Shown: positions 1-6,697 of the stretch, piece after piece | How positions within the stretch are numbered: the stretch's first letter is position 1 | Layout: each line of letters starts with the position of its first letter | From: an uncultured Christensenella sp. | GTDB lineage: Bacteria; Bacillota; Clostridia; Christensenellales; UBA1242 | DNA: 13,262 nt | NCBI GenBank assembly: GCA_905207515.1 | Contig: CAJLLK010000025.1 | Coordinates: forward strand, 1 to 13,262 | Reading direction: 5' to 3' | Translations under genes and position numbers: made by a program | Notes under the pieces: model-generated | Told to the model about the DNA's origin: nothing | Database searches by the model: none | Seen by the model: only the letters and a program-made list of their open reading frames with translations

Positions 1-52
1 CGCCGACCTATTGATTACGAATCAATTGCTCTACCGGCTGAGCCACGTTAGC
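1..52 (-). tRNA. tRNA-Thr (anticodon CGT), 5' part only
   Basis: Read on the minus strand, positions 52 to 1 give a 7-nt acceptor strand GCTAACG, TG at positions 8-9, a D arm closed by GCTC/GAGC, and an anticodon arm ATTGA-TTCGTAA-TCAAT whose 7-nt loop has CGT in the middle. CGT reads ACG, so this is a threonine tRNA. The variable loop AGGTC and the start of the T arm follow. The rest of the T arm and the 3' acceptor strand lie outside the window. It is transcribed divergently from the glycosyltransferase gene and has its own strong promoter. Confidence 0.93.
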
Positions 53-65
53 ATGGTCACGCTAT

Positions 66-94
66 AGTATATAATTTTTTTTCAGCGTTGTCAA
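66..94 (-). promoter_or_regulatory. Promoter of the tRNA-Thr gene
   Basis: On the minus strand there is a perfect -35 TTGACA (89-94), a 17-bp spacer (72-88) and a -10 TATACT (66-71). The predicted transcription start is near position 59, seven bases before the tRNA 5' end at 52. This is a housekeeping-sigma promoter of near-consensus quality, as expected for a stable RNA. Confidence 0.8.
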
Positions 95-137
95 ACATTT
101 AAGCTGTGAAAAACAAGAAAAATATGCTCGAAAACGC

Positions 138-166
138 TTTAAAATTACAAAATTTTATGATATAAT
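138..166 (+). promoter_or_regulatory. Extended -10 promoter of the GT4 glycosyltransferase
   Basis: TATAAT at 161-166 is preceded by TG plus one base (158-160), the extended -10 form. TTTAAA at 138-143 is a 4/6 match to the -35 box with a 17-bp spacer. The predicted start is near 173, only about six bases before the ATG at 179. No SD sequence is visible before that ATG, so the mRNA would be nearly leaderless. Confidence 0.6.
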
Positions 167-178
167 TTCTTCAGAATT

Positions 179-1359
179 ATGGAAACGCAAAAAAAATTGA
201 ATTTGGCTATGTTTAGCGACAGCTTTTTCCCTGTGTGGGGGGGCGAGAGAGGGTCATCCACGAATGCATGAAGCGTTACATCAAAAACGCCAATGCAGAA
301 TTGTTTTGCCCGAAGATTAAAGGTCACATTGACGGGCTTTCTGACAGCGAATTGCCTTACAAAGTGGTCAGATGCAACAGTTTGCAATTCGGAAGAAGTG
401 AATATCTGGCTGTGGCAAACACAAAATTTCAAAAAGAAGTCGAAAATTTCAAGCCAGACATCATCCACTGTCAAACCAAATATGGTCTTTTGAATTATGC
501 ATTTAAATATCGCAAAAAATACCACGTTCCGGTTGTGACAACGATACATACAAACTATCCGTTGGCATATTCTTGTTTGAAATTCAAGCCGTTGATTGAC
601 TATGCCGTAAAAAGAGTTGTCAAATTGCTCAACAAATGTGATGGAATCACTGCAGTTTCAAATCGTTCCAAAAAGATGATGGAAGATTGCGGCGTCACCG
701 TGCCAATCACTGTGATCAGAAACGGTGTCGACATGAAAAACTTCAATTTTGATGAAACAACAAAACAAACAGTCAAAGAAAAGCTCAACATTTCGCCGGA
801 AAAATTTGTCATCATGTTTTGCGGTCGCTTGCATGAAATCAAAAACATTTTGTTTCAACTTGAAGTTGTCAAAGAACTGAAACGACATACAAACGATTTT
901 GTTTTTCTGCTTGTTGGCGAAGGTCCACAAAGAAACGAACTTGAACAATTCGTCAAAAGCAACAACCTGCAAGAAAATGTTGTTTTCACCGGATTTGTTC
1001 CAGACCAAAAGACATTATATTCTTATTATCATGCCGCAGACTTGTTTTTCTTTGCTTCAACAACCGACAGCGATGGTCTTGTTGTGGTTGAAGCGGCTGT
1101 AAACAAAACTCCGAGCCTTGTGCTTGAAGGAATGGCTGCCTGCGAACGAATTGTCGATGGCTACAACGGCTATATTTCTCCAAACTTTTCAAAAGAGTGC
1201 TGCAAAAAACTTTTGAAAATCATGCACAACAAAAAAACTTTGGAAGAAATCTCCCAAAGAGCTTTCGAAACAATTCCAAAAAGCTGGAACGACATCAGCG
1301 AAGAATATGAACAATTTTATAAAAAAGTTATGAAAATTTTTGCCAAGAAATTAAGTTAA
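179..1359 (+). CDS. GT4-family glycosyltransferase, split by a frameshift in a G7 tract
   Basis: Retaining GT-B glycosyltransferase of family GT4, cytoplasmic or membrane-associated, probably using a UDP-sugar. The N-terminus (ATG 179, first residues including MFSDSFFPVWGG) is in one frame and the remainder (374 codons from GTG 235, starting GGRERVI) in another. They join inside seven G at 237-243, and without a shift the first frame stops at 269-271 after 30 codons. In the body, GRLHEIKN (about residues 197-204 of the 374-residue part), VGEGP (227-231) and the D-x7-E element (D278, E286) followed by a donor-site region are typical. The first residue of the usual E-x7-E is Asp here. The TTDSDGLVVVEA stretch resembles diacylglycerol and other lipid-acceptor glucosyltransferases, but the acceptor is not proven. 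The 3' end overlaps the convergent S1 gene by 9 bp. An alternative start is ATG 209. The GTG at 235 has no SD and would delete the first beta-alpha unit, so it is unlikely to be the true start. The body shows no other stop or shift, so the gene is either recently broken, switchable, or carries a sequence error. Confidence 0.85.
237..243 (+). repeat. G7 homopolymer at the frame junction
   Basis: Seven consecutive G in an otherwise AT-rich region, exactly where the two frames of the glycosyltransferase meet. In the upstream frame the bases read G GGG GGC (238-244), which also fits the X XXY YYZ form of a -1 slippery heptamer. An added G or a -1 slip both give ...FFPVWGGRERV.... Confidence 0.75.
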
Positions 1360-2379
1360 AAGCTTAAACGACACTTTTCCTTGCTCATCGTCTTTTGAAA
1401 TGACTTCAACATTCACTTTGTCGCCCACTTTGACAATCTCATAAATCTTTTTAGTTCTGTTTTCTGTGGCATTTGAAATGTGAAGCAAGCCAGTTGCACC
1501 GTTTTCAAGCTTGATGATTGCACCAAATTGCAAAAGCTTGACCACTTCGCCTTGATAGGTTTGACCAACGACCAATTCTTTAATTCTTGTGATTTTCGGG
1601 TCTTCCAAAAGTGCTTTCAAAGAGAGTTCAACTTTCTTGTTTTCTCTGTCCACTTTGATAACTTTAAACTGTCTTTCGTCGCCGACGTGCAAAGCGTCTT
1701 CCACCTTTTCAAGTTTTTCATAAGAGATGTTTGAAATGTGAAGAAAACAGTCATAACCATCCACACTGACAAATGCGCCATAAGGCATAATTCTTTCAAC
1801 TTTGCCTTTGACGATTTTGTTTATGAAAATGCTGTTCCAAAAATTTGTTTCAATGGCAACTTTAATTTGTTCTTGCAAAAGTTTGACGCTGCCGATGATA
1901 GTTTTGTTTTCTTTGTCAATTTCAGTGACAACTGCTTCAAGTTGTTTGCCGACAAATTTGTGGAAATCTTTGACATAATGCTCAGACGCTTCCGCAAAAG
2001 GGATGATGATTTTGTAATCTCCCATTTTAGACTGCAAGCCATTTCCCACACTTGTAACCACAAAAGAAAATTTGCTGCCAAGTTTCAAACTCGACGCATT
2101 TTGATTGGCGATTTTGAGCGCATCTGCCAAACTTTTTGAAGCCTCAATCAAACCTTCTTCATTTTTTTGATTGGTGATAACCACACCAAATCTGTCACCA
2201 ATTTTTATTTTTGCATAATCTTCAAAATCTGATGCCGGAATAAAAGCATCGTTTTTGCCACCAATGTTGAAAATCACGCCGTCGTCACGTTTTAAAACCA
2301 CCACTCCGTCAAAAGCTTGACCTTTTTTGTATGATGTAAAAGTTTTGTCAATCATGTCCAAGTTAAAATTTTCGCTCAT
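1351..2379 (-). CDS. S1 RNA-binding domain protein (ribosomal protein S1-like)
   Basis: A 342-residue protein made almost wholly of OB-fold S1 repeats: about residues 18-82 and 99-167 (divergent), 189-255 (KGKVERIMPYGAFVSVDG, then FLHIS) and 270-342 (YQGEVVKLLQFGAIIKLENG, then GLLHISN). The last two are canonical. Four-repeat S1 proteins of this size stand in for RpsA in many Bacillota and bind mRNA on the 30S subunit. The gene lies downstream of plsC, where S1 homologues often sit in Clostridia. ATG 2377-2379 is preceded by AAGGGTG with a good spacing. The end overlaps the convergent glycosyltransferase by 9 bp. It could be a general S1-type RNA-binding protein rather than the main ribosomal S1; the short length leaves this open. 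Confidence 0.85.
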   Translation of the reverse strand: MSENFNLDMIDKTFTSYKKGQAFDGVVVLKRDDGVIFNIGGKNDAFIPASDFEDYAKIKIGDRFGVVITNQKNEEGLIEASKSLADALKIANQNASSLKLGSKFSFVVTSVGNGLQSKMGDYKIIIPFAEASEHYVKDFHKFVGKQLEAVVTEIDKENKTIIGSVKLLQEQIKVAIETNFWNSIFINKIVKGKVERIMPYGAFVSVDGYDCFLHISNISYEKLEKVEDALHVGDERQFKVIKVDRENKKVELSLKALLEDPKITRIKELVVGQTYQGEVVKLLQFGAIIKLENGATGLLHISNATENRTKKIYEIVKVGDKVNVEVISKDDEQGKVSFKLLT

Positions 2380-2423
2380 AAGTCACCCTTAAAATAATTT
2401 TAAAACATGATATCAGAAAAAAT

Positions 2424-2454
2424 AAAAAAAGTAAAGAAAATTTTACTTTTTTTT
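2424..2454 (-). terminator. Weak AT-rich intrinsic terminator after plsC
   Basis: Arms AAAAAAAGTAAA (2424-2435) and TTTACTTTTTTT (2442-2453) pair over 12 bp around a 6-nt loop, and the minus-strand transcript continues into more U. It overlaps the last codons of plsC. With a single G-C pair it is weak, so read-through into the S1 gene is likely. Confidence 0.4.
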
Positions 2455-3042
2455 CAATGTTTGCTCTCTAAGTTCCAACATCTTTTCTCTGACAACGGCG
2501 TTGGCTTTTTCCAAAGTTTCTTCGTCGAGCTTAACTCCATAAAACTCAGAAAGTTCAAACGGCTTTCCGATTGTGTAAACACTTTTTCTGAAAATTTTTG
2601 GCTTTCGTTCAATCCAAATAGGAACGATTGGCGTCTTTGTTTTAATGGCAATCAGTGCCATTCCACTTTTTATTTCGCCCAAAATGTCAGCTTCGTTTTT
2701 GAGCCGTGTTCCTTCAGGAAAAACAAAAAGCTTTTTGTCACTTTTGAGCGCTTTCATGCAATTTTTAATGGCATTGATGTCGTTTCCTTCTCTGTCAATT
2801 TCAATTCCGCCAAAATTGCGCAAAATGGCACCAAAAAGCTTGTTTTTAAAAAGTTCTTTTTTTGCTAAAATTTTGATTTTTTCGGTCGTGTTTAAAATAT
2901 AGAGCGCAATATCCCAGTTTGAATAATGATTGCATGAAAGAATGGCTTTGCCTTTTGGCAAATTTTTCTTCCCTTTGATAAACGTTGGATGCAAAATTGA
3001 AAGCGGTATCCAAAGCAAAATTCTAGCCAACCATAAGAGCAT
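2443..3042 (-). CDS. plsC: 1-acyl-sn-glycerol-3-phosphate acyltransferase
   Basis: Transfers an acyl chain to the sn-2 position of lysophosphatidic acid to make phosphatidic acid, the precursor of membrane phospholipids. Length 199 residues, normal for the short bacterial PlsC type. The catalytic HX4D box is NHYSNWD (H39, D44), block II is GGIEIDRE (78-85), the glycerol-phosphate binding box is FPEGTR (108-113), and PIVPIWI (138-144) is the fourth acyltransferase block. A hydrophobic N-terminus (residues 2-18) would anchor it to the membrane. ATG 3040-3042 has a perfect GGAGG (3049-3053) at 6 nt. It follows the flavoprotein gene by 60 bp and has its own promoter there. Confidence 0.92.
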   Translation of the reverse strand: MLLWLARILLWIPLSILHPTFIKGKKNLPKGKAILSCNHYSNWDIALYILNTTEKIKILAKKELFKNKLFGAILRNFGGIEIDREGNDINAIKNCMKALKSDKKLFVFPEGTRLKNEADILGEIKSGMALIAIKTKTPIVPIWIERKPKIFRKSVYTIGKPFELSEFYGVKLDEETLEKANAVVREKMLELREQTLKKK

Positions 3043-3069
3043 AACATTCCTCCAAAATTAAATTACTAC

Positions 3070-3101
3070 ATTATATTAATGAAATCAAATCGTGTTGTCA
3101 A
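3070..3101 (-). promoter_or_regulatory. Promoter of plsC
   Basis: Minus strand: perfect -35 TTGACA at 3096-3101, immediately downstream of the flavoprotein stop codon. It is followed either by TAATAT at 3073-3078 with a 17-bp spacer or by TATAAT at 3070-3075 with a 20-bp spacer. The start would fall around 3063-3066, giving a leader of about 20-24 nt that carries the GGAGG. No terminator is visible after the flavoprotein gene, so plsC may be served both by read-through and by this promoter. Confidence 0.55.
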
Positions 3102-3102
3102 A

Positions 3103-4308
3103 CTAAACACAAAAATTCTTCGCGAGCGAAAATGCTGTTGCCCACGCGATTTGAAGATTAAATCCCCCAGTCAAAGCGTCCACATCCAACACTTCGCCTA
3201 CAAAATAAAGCCCACTGACAAGTTTGCTTTCCATTGTTTTCGGATTAACTTCTTTCAAATTCACTCCGCCGCTTGTGATAATGCCAGCGTTCAAATCGTA
3301 AAGCCCCGCAAAAGTCAACTTAAAATTTTTCAAGCCGTTCAGCCAAATCATGCGTTCTTCTTTTGTTATGTCATGAATTTTTTTGTTTTCGTCAAGGTCA
3401 ATCGCCTTTGCAAAACATTCCGCAACCGCTTTTGGCAGCAAGCCTTTCAAAACACTTTTCAGCTCTTTGTTTTTGTTTGCTTCAAAGTCGCGCAAAAGTC
3501 GCAAATCGAGCTGCTTTTCGCTCAACGCAGGTTTGAAATCAAGCGAAATCGAAACATTTTTGCTTCGATTTATAAAGCTCGAAGCGGTCAAAACAATCGG
3601 TCCAGAAATTCCTTGGTCAGTGAAGAGCATTTCGCCAAAAAACGACAACTTTTTTCCGTCAGCCAAAATGTTGAGCTGAACATTTTTCAGCGAAACACCT
3701 TGCAATTTTTTCACAAAATCGTCCGAAAGTTTGATCGGACAAAGTGCAGGCACAATCGGTTCAATCGAATGCCCAAAGGCTTTGGCAAACTTAAATCCGT
3801 CGCCCGTGCTGCCCGTGGCGCTGTAGCTTTTCCCGCCGGTCGCGATGACAACTTTGTCAAAAAGAAACTTCTCGCTCTTGCAAATCACTTCAAATTGTTC
3901 CGCTTTTTTGATTGCCAACACTTCATGATCAAACAAAAACTTGACATTTTTGCAATGTTTTTCTTTCAAAACCTTAACGACGTCAGAAGCCTTGTCGCTT
4001 TCTGGGAAAACACGATTTCCACGCTCAAGCTTTGTTTTCAAGCCCAAATTTTCAAAGAAGTTCACGCAGTCGAAACTGGAAAAGCCATAAATTGCCGACC
4101 TTAAAAACTTTTCGCCGCGCACTACATTCGTCAAGAATTCTTCTGGCGGGCAAAGATTGGTCAAGTTGCATCTGCCTTTGCCAGTGATAAAAAGTTTTTT
4201 GCCAGCCTTTTCATTTTTGTCAAACACGGTCACATCAAAGCCCTTTTCAGCCAAAAGACCAGCCGCCATAAGCCCTGCAGCTCCCGCCCCCACAATCGCA
4301 ATTTTCAT
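3103..4308 (-). CDS. HI0933-family FAD-dependent oxidoreductase (YtfP/BaiN-like)
   Basis: Flavoprotein of 401 residues, the normal length of the HI0933 family. The N-terminus is a Rossmann FAD-binding motif IVGAGAAG (G7, G9, G12) with an acidic residue D30 at the end of beta-2. Family blocks are GKGRCNLTN (43-51), ATGGKSY followed by ATGSTGDGF (156-172), FTDQGISGP (229-237), and the C-terminal FAD contact GLYFVGEVLDVDALTGGFN (366-384). Members have been linked to flavin-dependent reduction of varied substrates, including bile-acid intermediates (BaiN); the substrate here cannot be read. Its ATG overlaps the rluB stop as ATGA, and AAGGA lies 7 nt upstream inside rluB, so the two are translationally coupled. 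Family assignment is firm, function is not. Confidence 0.9.
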   Translation of the reverse strand: MKIAIVGAGAAGLMAAGLLAEKGFDVTVFDKNEKAGKKLFITGKGRCNLTNLCPPEEFLTNVVRGEKFLRSAIYGFSSFDCVNFFENLGLKTKLERGNRVFPESDKASDVVKVLKEKHCKNVKFLFDHEVLAIKKAEQFEVICKSEKFLFDKVVIATGGKSYSATGSTGDGFKFAKAFGHSIEPIVPALCPIKLSDDFVKKLQGVSLKNVQLNILADGKKLSFFGEMLFTDQGISGPIVLTASSFINRSKNVSISLDFKPALSEKQLDLRLLRDFEANKNKELKSVLKGLLPKAVAECFAKAIDLDENKKIHDITKEERMIWLNGLKNFKLTFAGLYDLNAGIITSGGVNLKEVNPKTMESKLVSGLYFVGEVLDVDALTGGFNLQIAWATAFSLAKNFCV

Positions 4309-5012
4309 TTTGCATCCTTAAAAAACAAGATTTCTTCTTCGGTCAATGGTTTGGTTTTGCCGCGATAAAGCCCGCCCAAACGCACTTGACCAATGCGCAC
4401 CCTTTTCAAGAGTTTGATTTCGTGACCAATCGCATCAAACATTCTTCTAACTTGATGATTCTGTCCTTCGTCAATCACAACAGAAACCTTGCTGAACTTT
4501 CCATCATATTCCAAAAGTTTAACTCTCGCTTCAGGCATTCTTTTGCCATTTTCGACAACGCCGCGCCTAAGAACAGCAAGCTCGCTTTCTTTAAGCTCGC
4601 CTTCGACCGTCACCTGATATTCTTTTTCAAAATGAAACTTTGGATGAGTGACAAGATTGGCAAAATCGCCGTCGTTTGTCAAAAAAATCAGCCCTTCGGT
4701 GTCATAATCCAGCCTTCCGACATTGAAAAGTCTGACATCGCTGTCCACAAGGTCAAAAATGGTTTTTCTTCCCTTTTCGTCACTCGCTGTGCAAGCATAA
4801 CCTTTTGGTTTGTTCATTTTCAAATAGACAAACTGCGTCGGCAAGCTCAATTTTTTGCCGTCCACTTCCACAACATCTTTCTTTTCGTCAACAGAAAAGC
4901 CAAGGCTGTCCACGAGCTTTCCATTGACGGTCACTCTGCCAGCGGAAATAAATTCTTCACACTTTCTTCTTGAAGCCAAGCCGCAAGAACTCAAAAATTT
5001 GTTTAATCTCAT
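4305..5012 (-). CDS. rluB: RsuA/RluB-type rRNA pseudouridine synthase
   Basis: Isomerises a specific uridine of rRNA to pseudouridine (position 2605 of 23S for RluB; RsuA acts on 16S). Length 235 residues. The N-terminus is an S4 RNA-binding domain (MRLNKFLSSCGLASRR..., about 1-60), then the catalytic domain with GRLDYDTEGL (99-108, catalytic Asp D102) and the late motif EGQNHQVRRMF. The exact target base is inferred from the common Firmicutes neighbourhood only. ATG 5010-5012 follows AAAGGATT plus a U-run. That SD is inside the terminator hairpin of the preceding carboxypeptidase gene. The stop codon overlaps the start of the flavoprotein gene. Confidence 0.9.
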   Translation of the reverse strand: MRLNKFLSSCGLASRRKCEEFISAGRVTVNGKLVDSLGFSVDEKKDVVEVDGKKLSLPTQFVYLKMNKPKGYACTASDEKGRKTIFDLVDSDVRLFNVGRLDYDTEGLIFLTNDGDFANLVTHPKFHFEKEYQVTVEGELKESELAVLRRGVVENGKRMPEARVKLLEYDGKFSKVSVVIDEGQNHQVRRMFDAIGHEIKLLKRVRIGQVRLGGLYRGKTKPLTEEEILFFKDAK

Positions 5013-5059
5013 AAAAAAAATCCTTTCAAATTGCCATGCTTTTGCAAAATGAAAGGATT
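5013..5059 (-). terminator. Intrinsic terminator after the carboxypeptidase gene, containing the rluB SD
   Basis: Minus strand: arms AATCCTTTCATTTTGC (5044-5059) and GCAATTTGAAAGGATT (5019-5034) pair with only two mismatches around a 9-nt loop, then a run of eight extra U (5013-5020) ends at the rluB ATG. The hairpin starts 6 nt after the carboxypeptidase stop. The 3' arm carries AAAGGA, the only SD candidate for rluB. Confidence 0.75.
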
Positions 5060-5064
5060 GTCGC

Positions 5065-6210
5065 TCACCAGTTTCGGAAAAAATCTCTCATTCTTTGAAG
5101 CATAGACCTAGGTTTTACATTTTCTATTGTAAAGATTTTTTCGGAGAAAAGCAAGTCATTGTTCAAAAATATTTCGACCTTGCCGATTTCGCTGCCTTTT
5201 TCGAGCGGAGCTTCGATTTCTTCTGGATAAGTGTAAACAAATTTAAGATTTTTCAGCTCTTGTTCGGTCAAAGGATAAACAAAATGTTCAGTGGTGCCAA
5301 TTTTGGCTGTTTCGTTCCTGCCGTCAATCACACTGACCGTGTCGTCAAAGTCATAAAGTTCTGTCAAGTCATAGAGTTTGAAAAGATTGGAGCACTCTTT
5401 CAAAAGCGCCGAACTTTCTTCAAACATCGGTCCGCAATTTAACACCACACAAACCAAACGCATTCCGTCTTTTTCAATGGCGGAAACCAAACATCTGCCT
5501 GCATCGTCAGTGAAGCCCGTTTTCACACCAATGCACCCTTCCAAAGTGGAAATCAGCTTGTTTTTATTTTTAAGATATCGGTTTTCGTCTTTGCCGTTTG
5601 TGATTTTCATGTTTTTGGTGCCAACAATTTCTCTGAAAGTGTCATTTTCAAGTGCGTAAGCTGTGATAATTGCAAGGTCATACGCCGTTGTGTAATGCCC
5701 GTCAGCGTCAAGCCCATGAGTGTTGGCAAAATGCGTGTTTTTGACGCCAATTTTTTTTGCCAGGTCATTCATTTTTGTGACAAACTCGCTTGTGGAACCC
5801 GCAACGTGTTCAGCAATCGCCACCGACGCGTCATTTCCAGAAATCAACATCAGCGCATAAAGTAAATCTCGTGTGGAATAAATGTCGCCTTTGCGAAGAT
5901 AGAGCGAAGTGCCCGGGATGCCAACCGCCTTTGGAGAAACTTCAAATCTTTCGTCCAAATCGGAGCAATTTTCAATCGCCGTGATTGCCGTCATAATTTT
6001 TGTTGTGCTTGCCATTGGCATCTTTTTGTTTTCGTTTAAAGCGAAAAGTTTTCTGCGAGTTGTCGTTTCAATCACCGCGCAACCGCGAGCAGACGAACTC
6101 ATGGCGGAAGTTTTCAAAACATAGGCATTTGAAACTCCGACAAACAAAAATCCAAAACAGAGCAAAAGTGAAACAAAAGTCAAGAGCCACTTTTTCAAAT
6201 CAATTCTCAT
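5065..6210 (-). CDS. dacA: D-alanyl-D-alanine carboxypeptidase (PBP5/DacA family, peptidase S11)
   Basis: Removes the terminal D-Ala from peptidoglycan pentapeptides, acting outside the membrane. I choose ATG 6208-6210 (381 residues): AGAAGG lies 8 nt upstream, whereas a GTG three codons earlier would overlap that SD. A signal peptide with a hydrophobic core spans about residues 8-28, with likely cleavage after SNA. The three penicillin-binding motifs are S68-T-T-K71, S124-G-N and K230-T-G. The C-terminal third (from about residue 270) matches the PBP5 C-terminal beta domain, and the last residues (MLQRMRDFFRNW) form a short amphipathic tail like the membrane anchor of the family. Its start overlaps the ytfJ end by 11 bp, so the two are cotranscribed. 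The neighbourhood with ytfI/ytfJ suggests a sporulation-linked DacF/DacB-like role, but a vegetative DacA role is equally possible, so the symbol is tentative. Confidence 0.9.
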   Translation of the reverse strand: MRIDLKKWLLTFVSLLLCFGFLFVGVSNAYVLKTSAMSSSARGCAVIETTTRRKLFALNENKKMPMASTTKIMTAITAIENCSDLDERFEVSPKAVGIPGTSLYLRKGDIYSTRDLLYALMLISGNDASVAIAEHVAGSTSEFVTKMNDLAKKIGVKNTHFANTHGLDADGHYTTAYDLAIITAYALENDTFREIVGTKNMKITNGKDENRYLKNKNKLISTLEGCIGVKTGFTDDAGRCLVSAIEKDGMRLVCVVLNCGPMFEESSALLKECSNLFKLYDLTELYDFDDTVSVIDGRNETAKIGTTEHFVYPLTEQELKNLKFVYTYPEEIEAPLEKGSEIGKVEIFLNNDLLFSEKIFTIENVKPRSMLQRMRDFFRNW

Positions 6211-6607
6211 TTTTTTCACCTTCTTTTGCTTTTTGTTCCATTTTTTGAAGAAGCGAGTTGAACATGTTCAAAACCGTCTGATAAAGTGACTTGTTTTCGA
6301 CATTGACAAATTCCACATTGCCGTCATCTCTGATAATCAAAAAGCCAACTGGTGTCACGCTCATTCCGCCACTTGACCCACCACTCATAGGAAAATGATT
6401 TGCCACTCTTCTTGCTGACATGTCGGCATATTCGCCACCGCCAACAACAAAACCGACCGTCACTTTTGAAATCGGAATGATTGTTGTGCCGTCAGGCGTT
6501 GTGATGCTTTCGCCGACAATTGTGCTGGAGTCCACCAGCGTTTTCAGCTTGTCCATTGCGCTTGAAATCAAATCATTTATTGAAGTTGAGTTTGTGTAAA
6601 TTTTCAT
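6200..6607 (-). CDS. ytfJ: YtfJ/GerW-family sporulation protein
   Basis: A 135-residue protein of the Spore_YtfJ family. In Bacillus subtilis the homologue is made in the forespore and is needed for normal germination with some germinants. The diagnostic core is present: VVGESI-like start (IVGESITTPDGTTIIP, about 31-46), VGFVVGGGEY (51-60), a glycine-rich SGGSSGGM stretch, then TPVGFLII (about 86-93). The C-terminus is charged (KMEQKAKEGEKNEN). AAGGAG lies 5 nt before ATG 6605-6607. It is 90 bp downstream of the ytfI-like gene, as in Bacillus, and its stop lies inside the start of the carboxypeptidase gene. Confidence 0.9.
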   Translation of the reverse strand: MKIYTNSTSINDLISSAMDKLKTLVDSSTIVGESITTPDGTTIIPISKVTVGFVVGGGEYADMSARRVANHFPMSGGSSGGMSVTPVGFLIIRDDGNVEFVNVENKSLYQTVLNMFNSLLQKMEQKAKEGEKNEN

Positions 6608-6650
6608 AATTGCTCCTTTTCCAGTGTTGCATAATACACAAGATGTAGTG

Positions 6651-6669
6651 TAGTATGCTGCATACTATA
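6651..6669 (-). promoter_or_regulatory. Perfect 17-bp palindrome, possible operator before ytfJ
   Basis: TAGTATGC-T-GCATACTA (6651-6667) is a perfect inverted repeat with a 1-base centre. On the minus strand it overlaps a possible -10 TATAGT (6664-6669) and the start site that would follow near 6657, which is where repressors commonly bind. No good -35 is visible. The CATACTA inside it also resembles the -10 of forespore sigma factors (CATnnTA), but I see no matching -35 at the right distance. Confidence 0.4.
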
Positions 6670-6697
6670 CAATATCTTATGCTATGTATAATTGCAC

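Noticed and set aside
3079..4104. Long open frame (341 codons) on the plus strand
   Set aside because: It lies wholly antisense to the flavoprotein gene, whose motifs are unmistakable. The translation is rich in Phe, Lys, Arg and Gln with no family signature, and no SD or promoter fits.
6211..6219. GTG start of the carboxypeptidase at 6217-6219
   Set aside because: The GTG overlaps the SD (AGAAGGTG). The ATG at 6208-6210 has proper spacing and a normal signal-peptide start.
6651..6667. Forespore sigma-G promoter for ytfJ (CATACTA as -10)
   Set aside because: CATACTA fits the -10 pattern, but no GYATA-type -35 lies 17-18 bp upstream; it is more simply explained as part of the palindrome.
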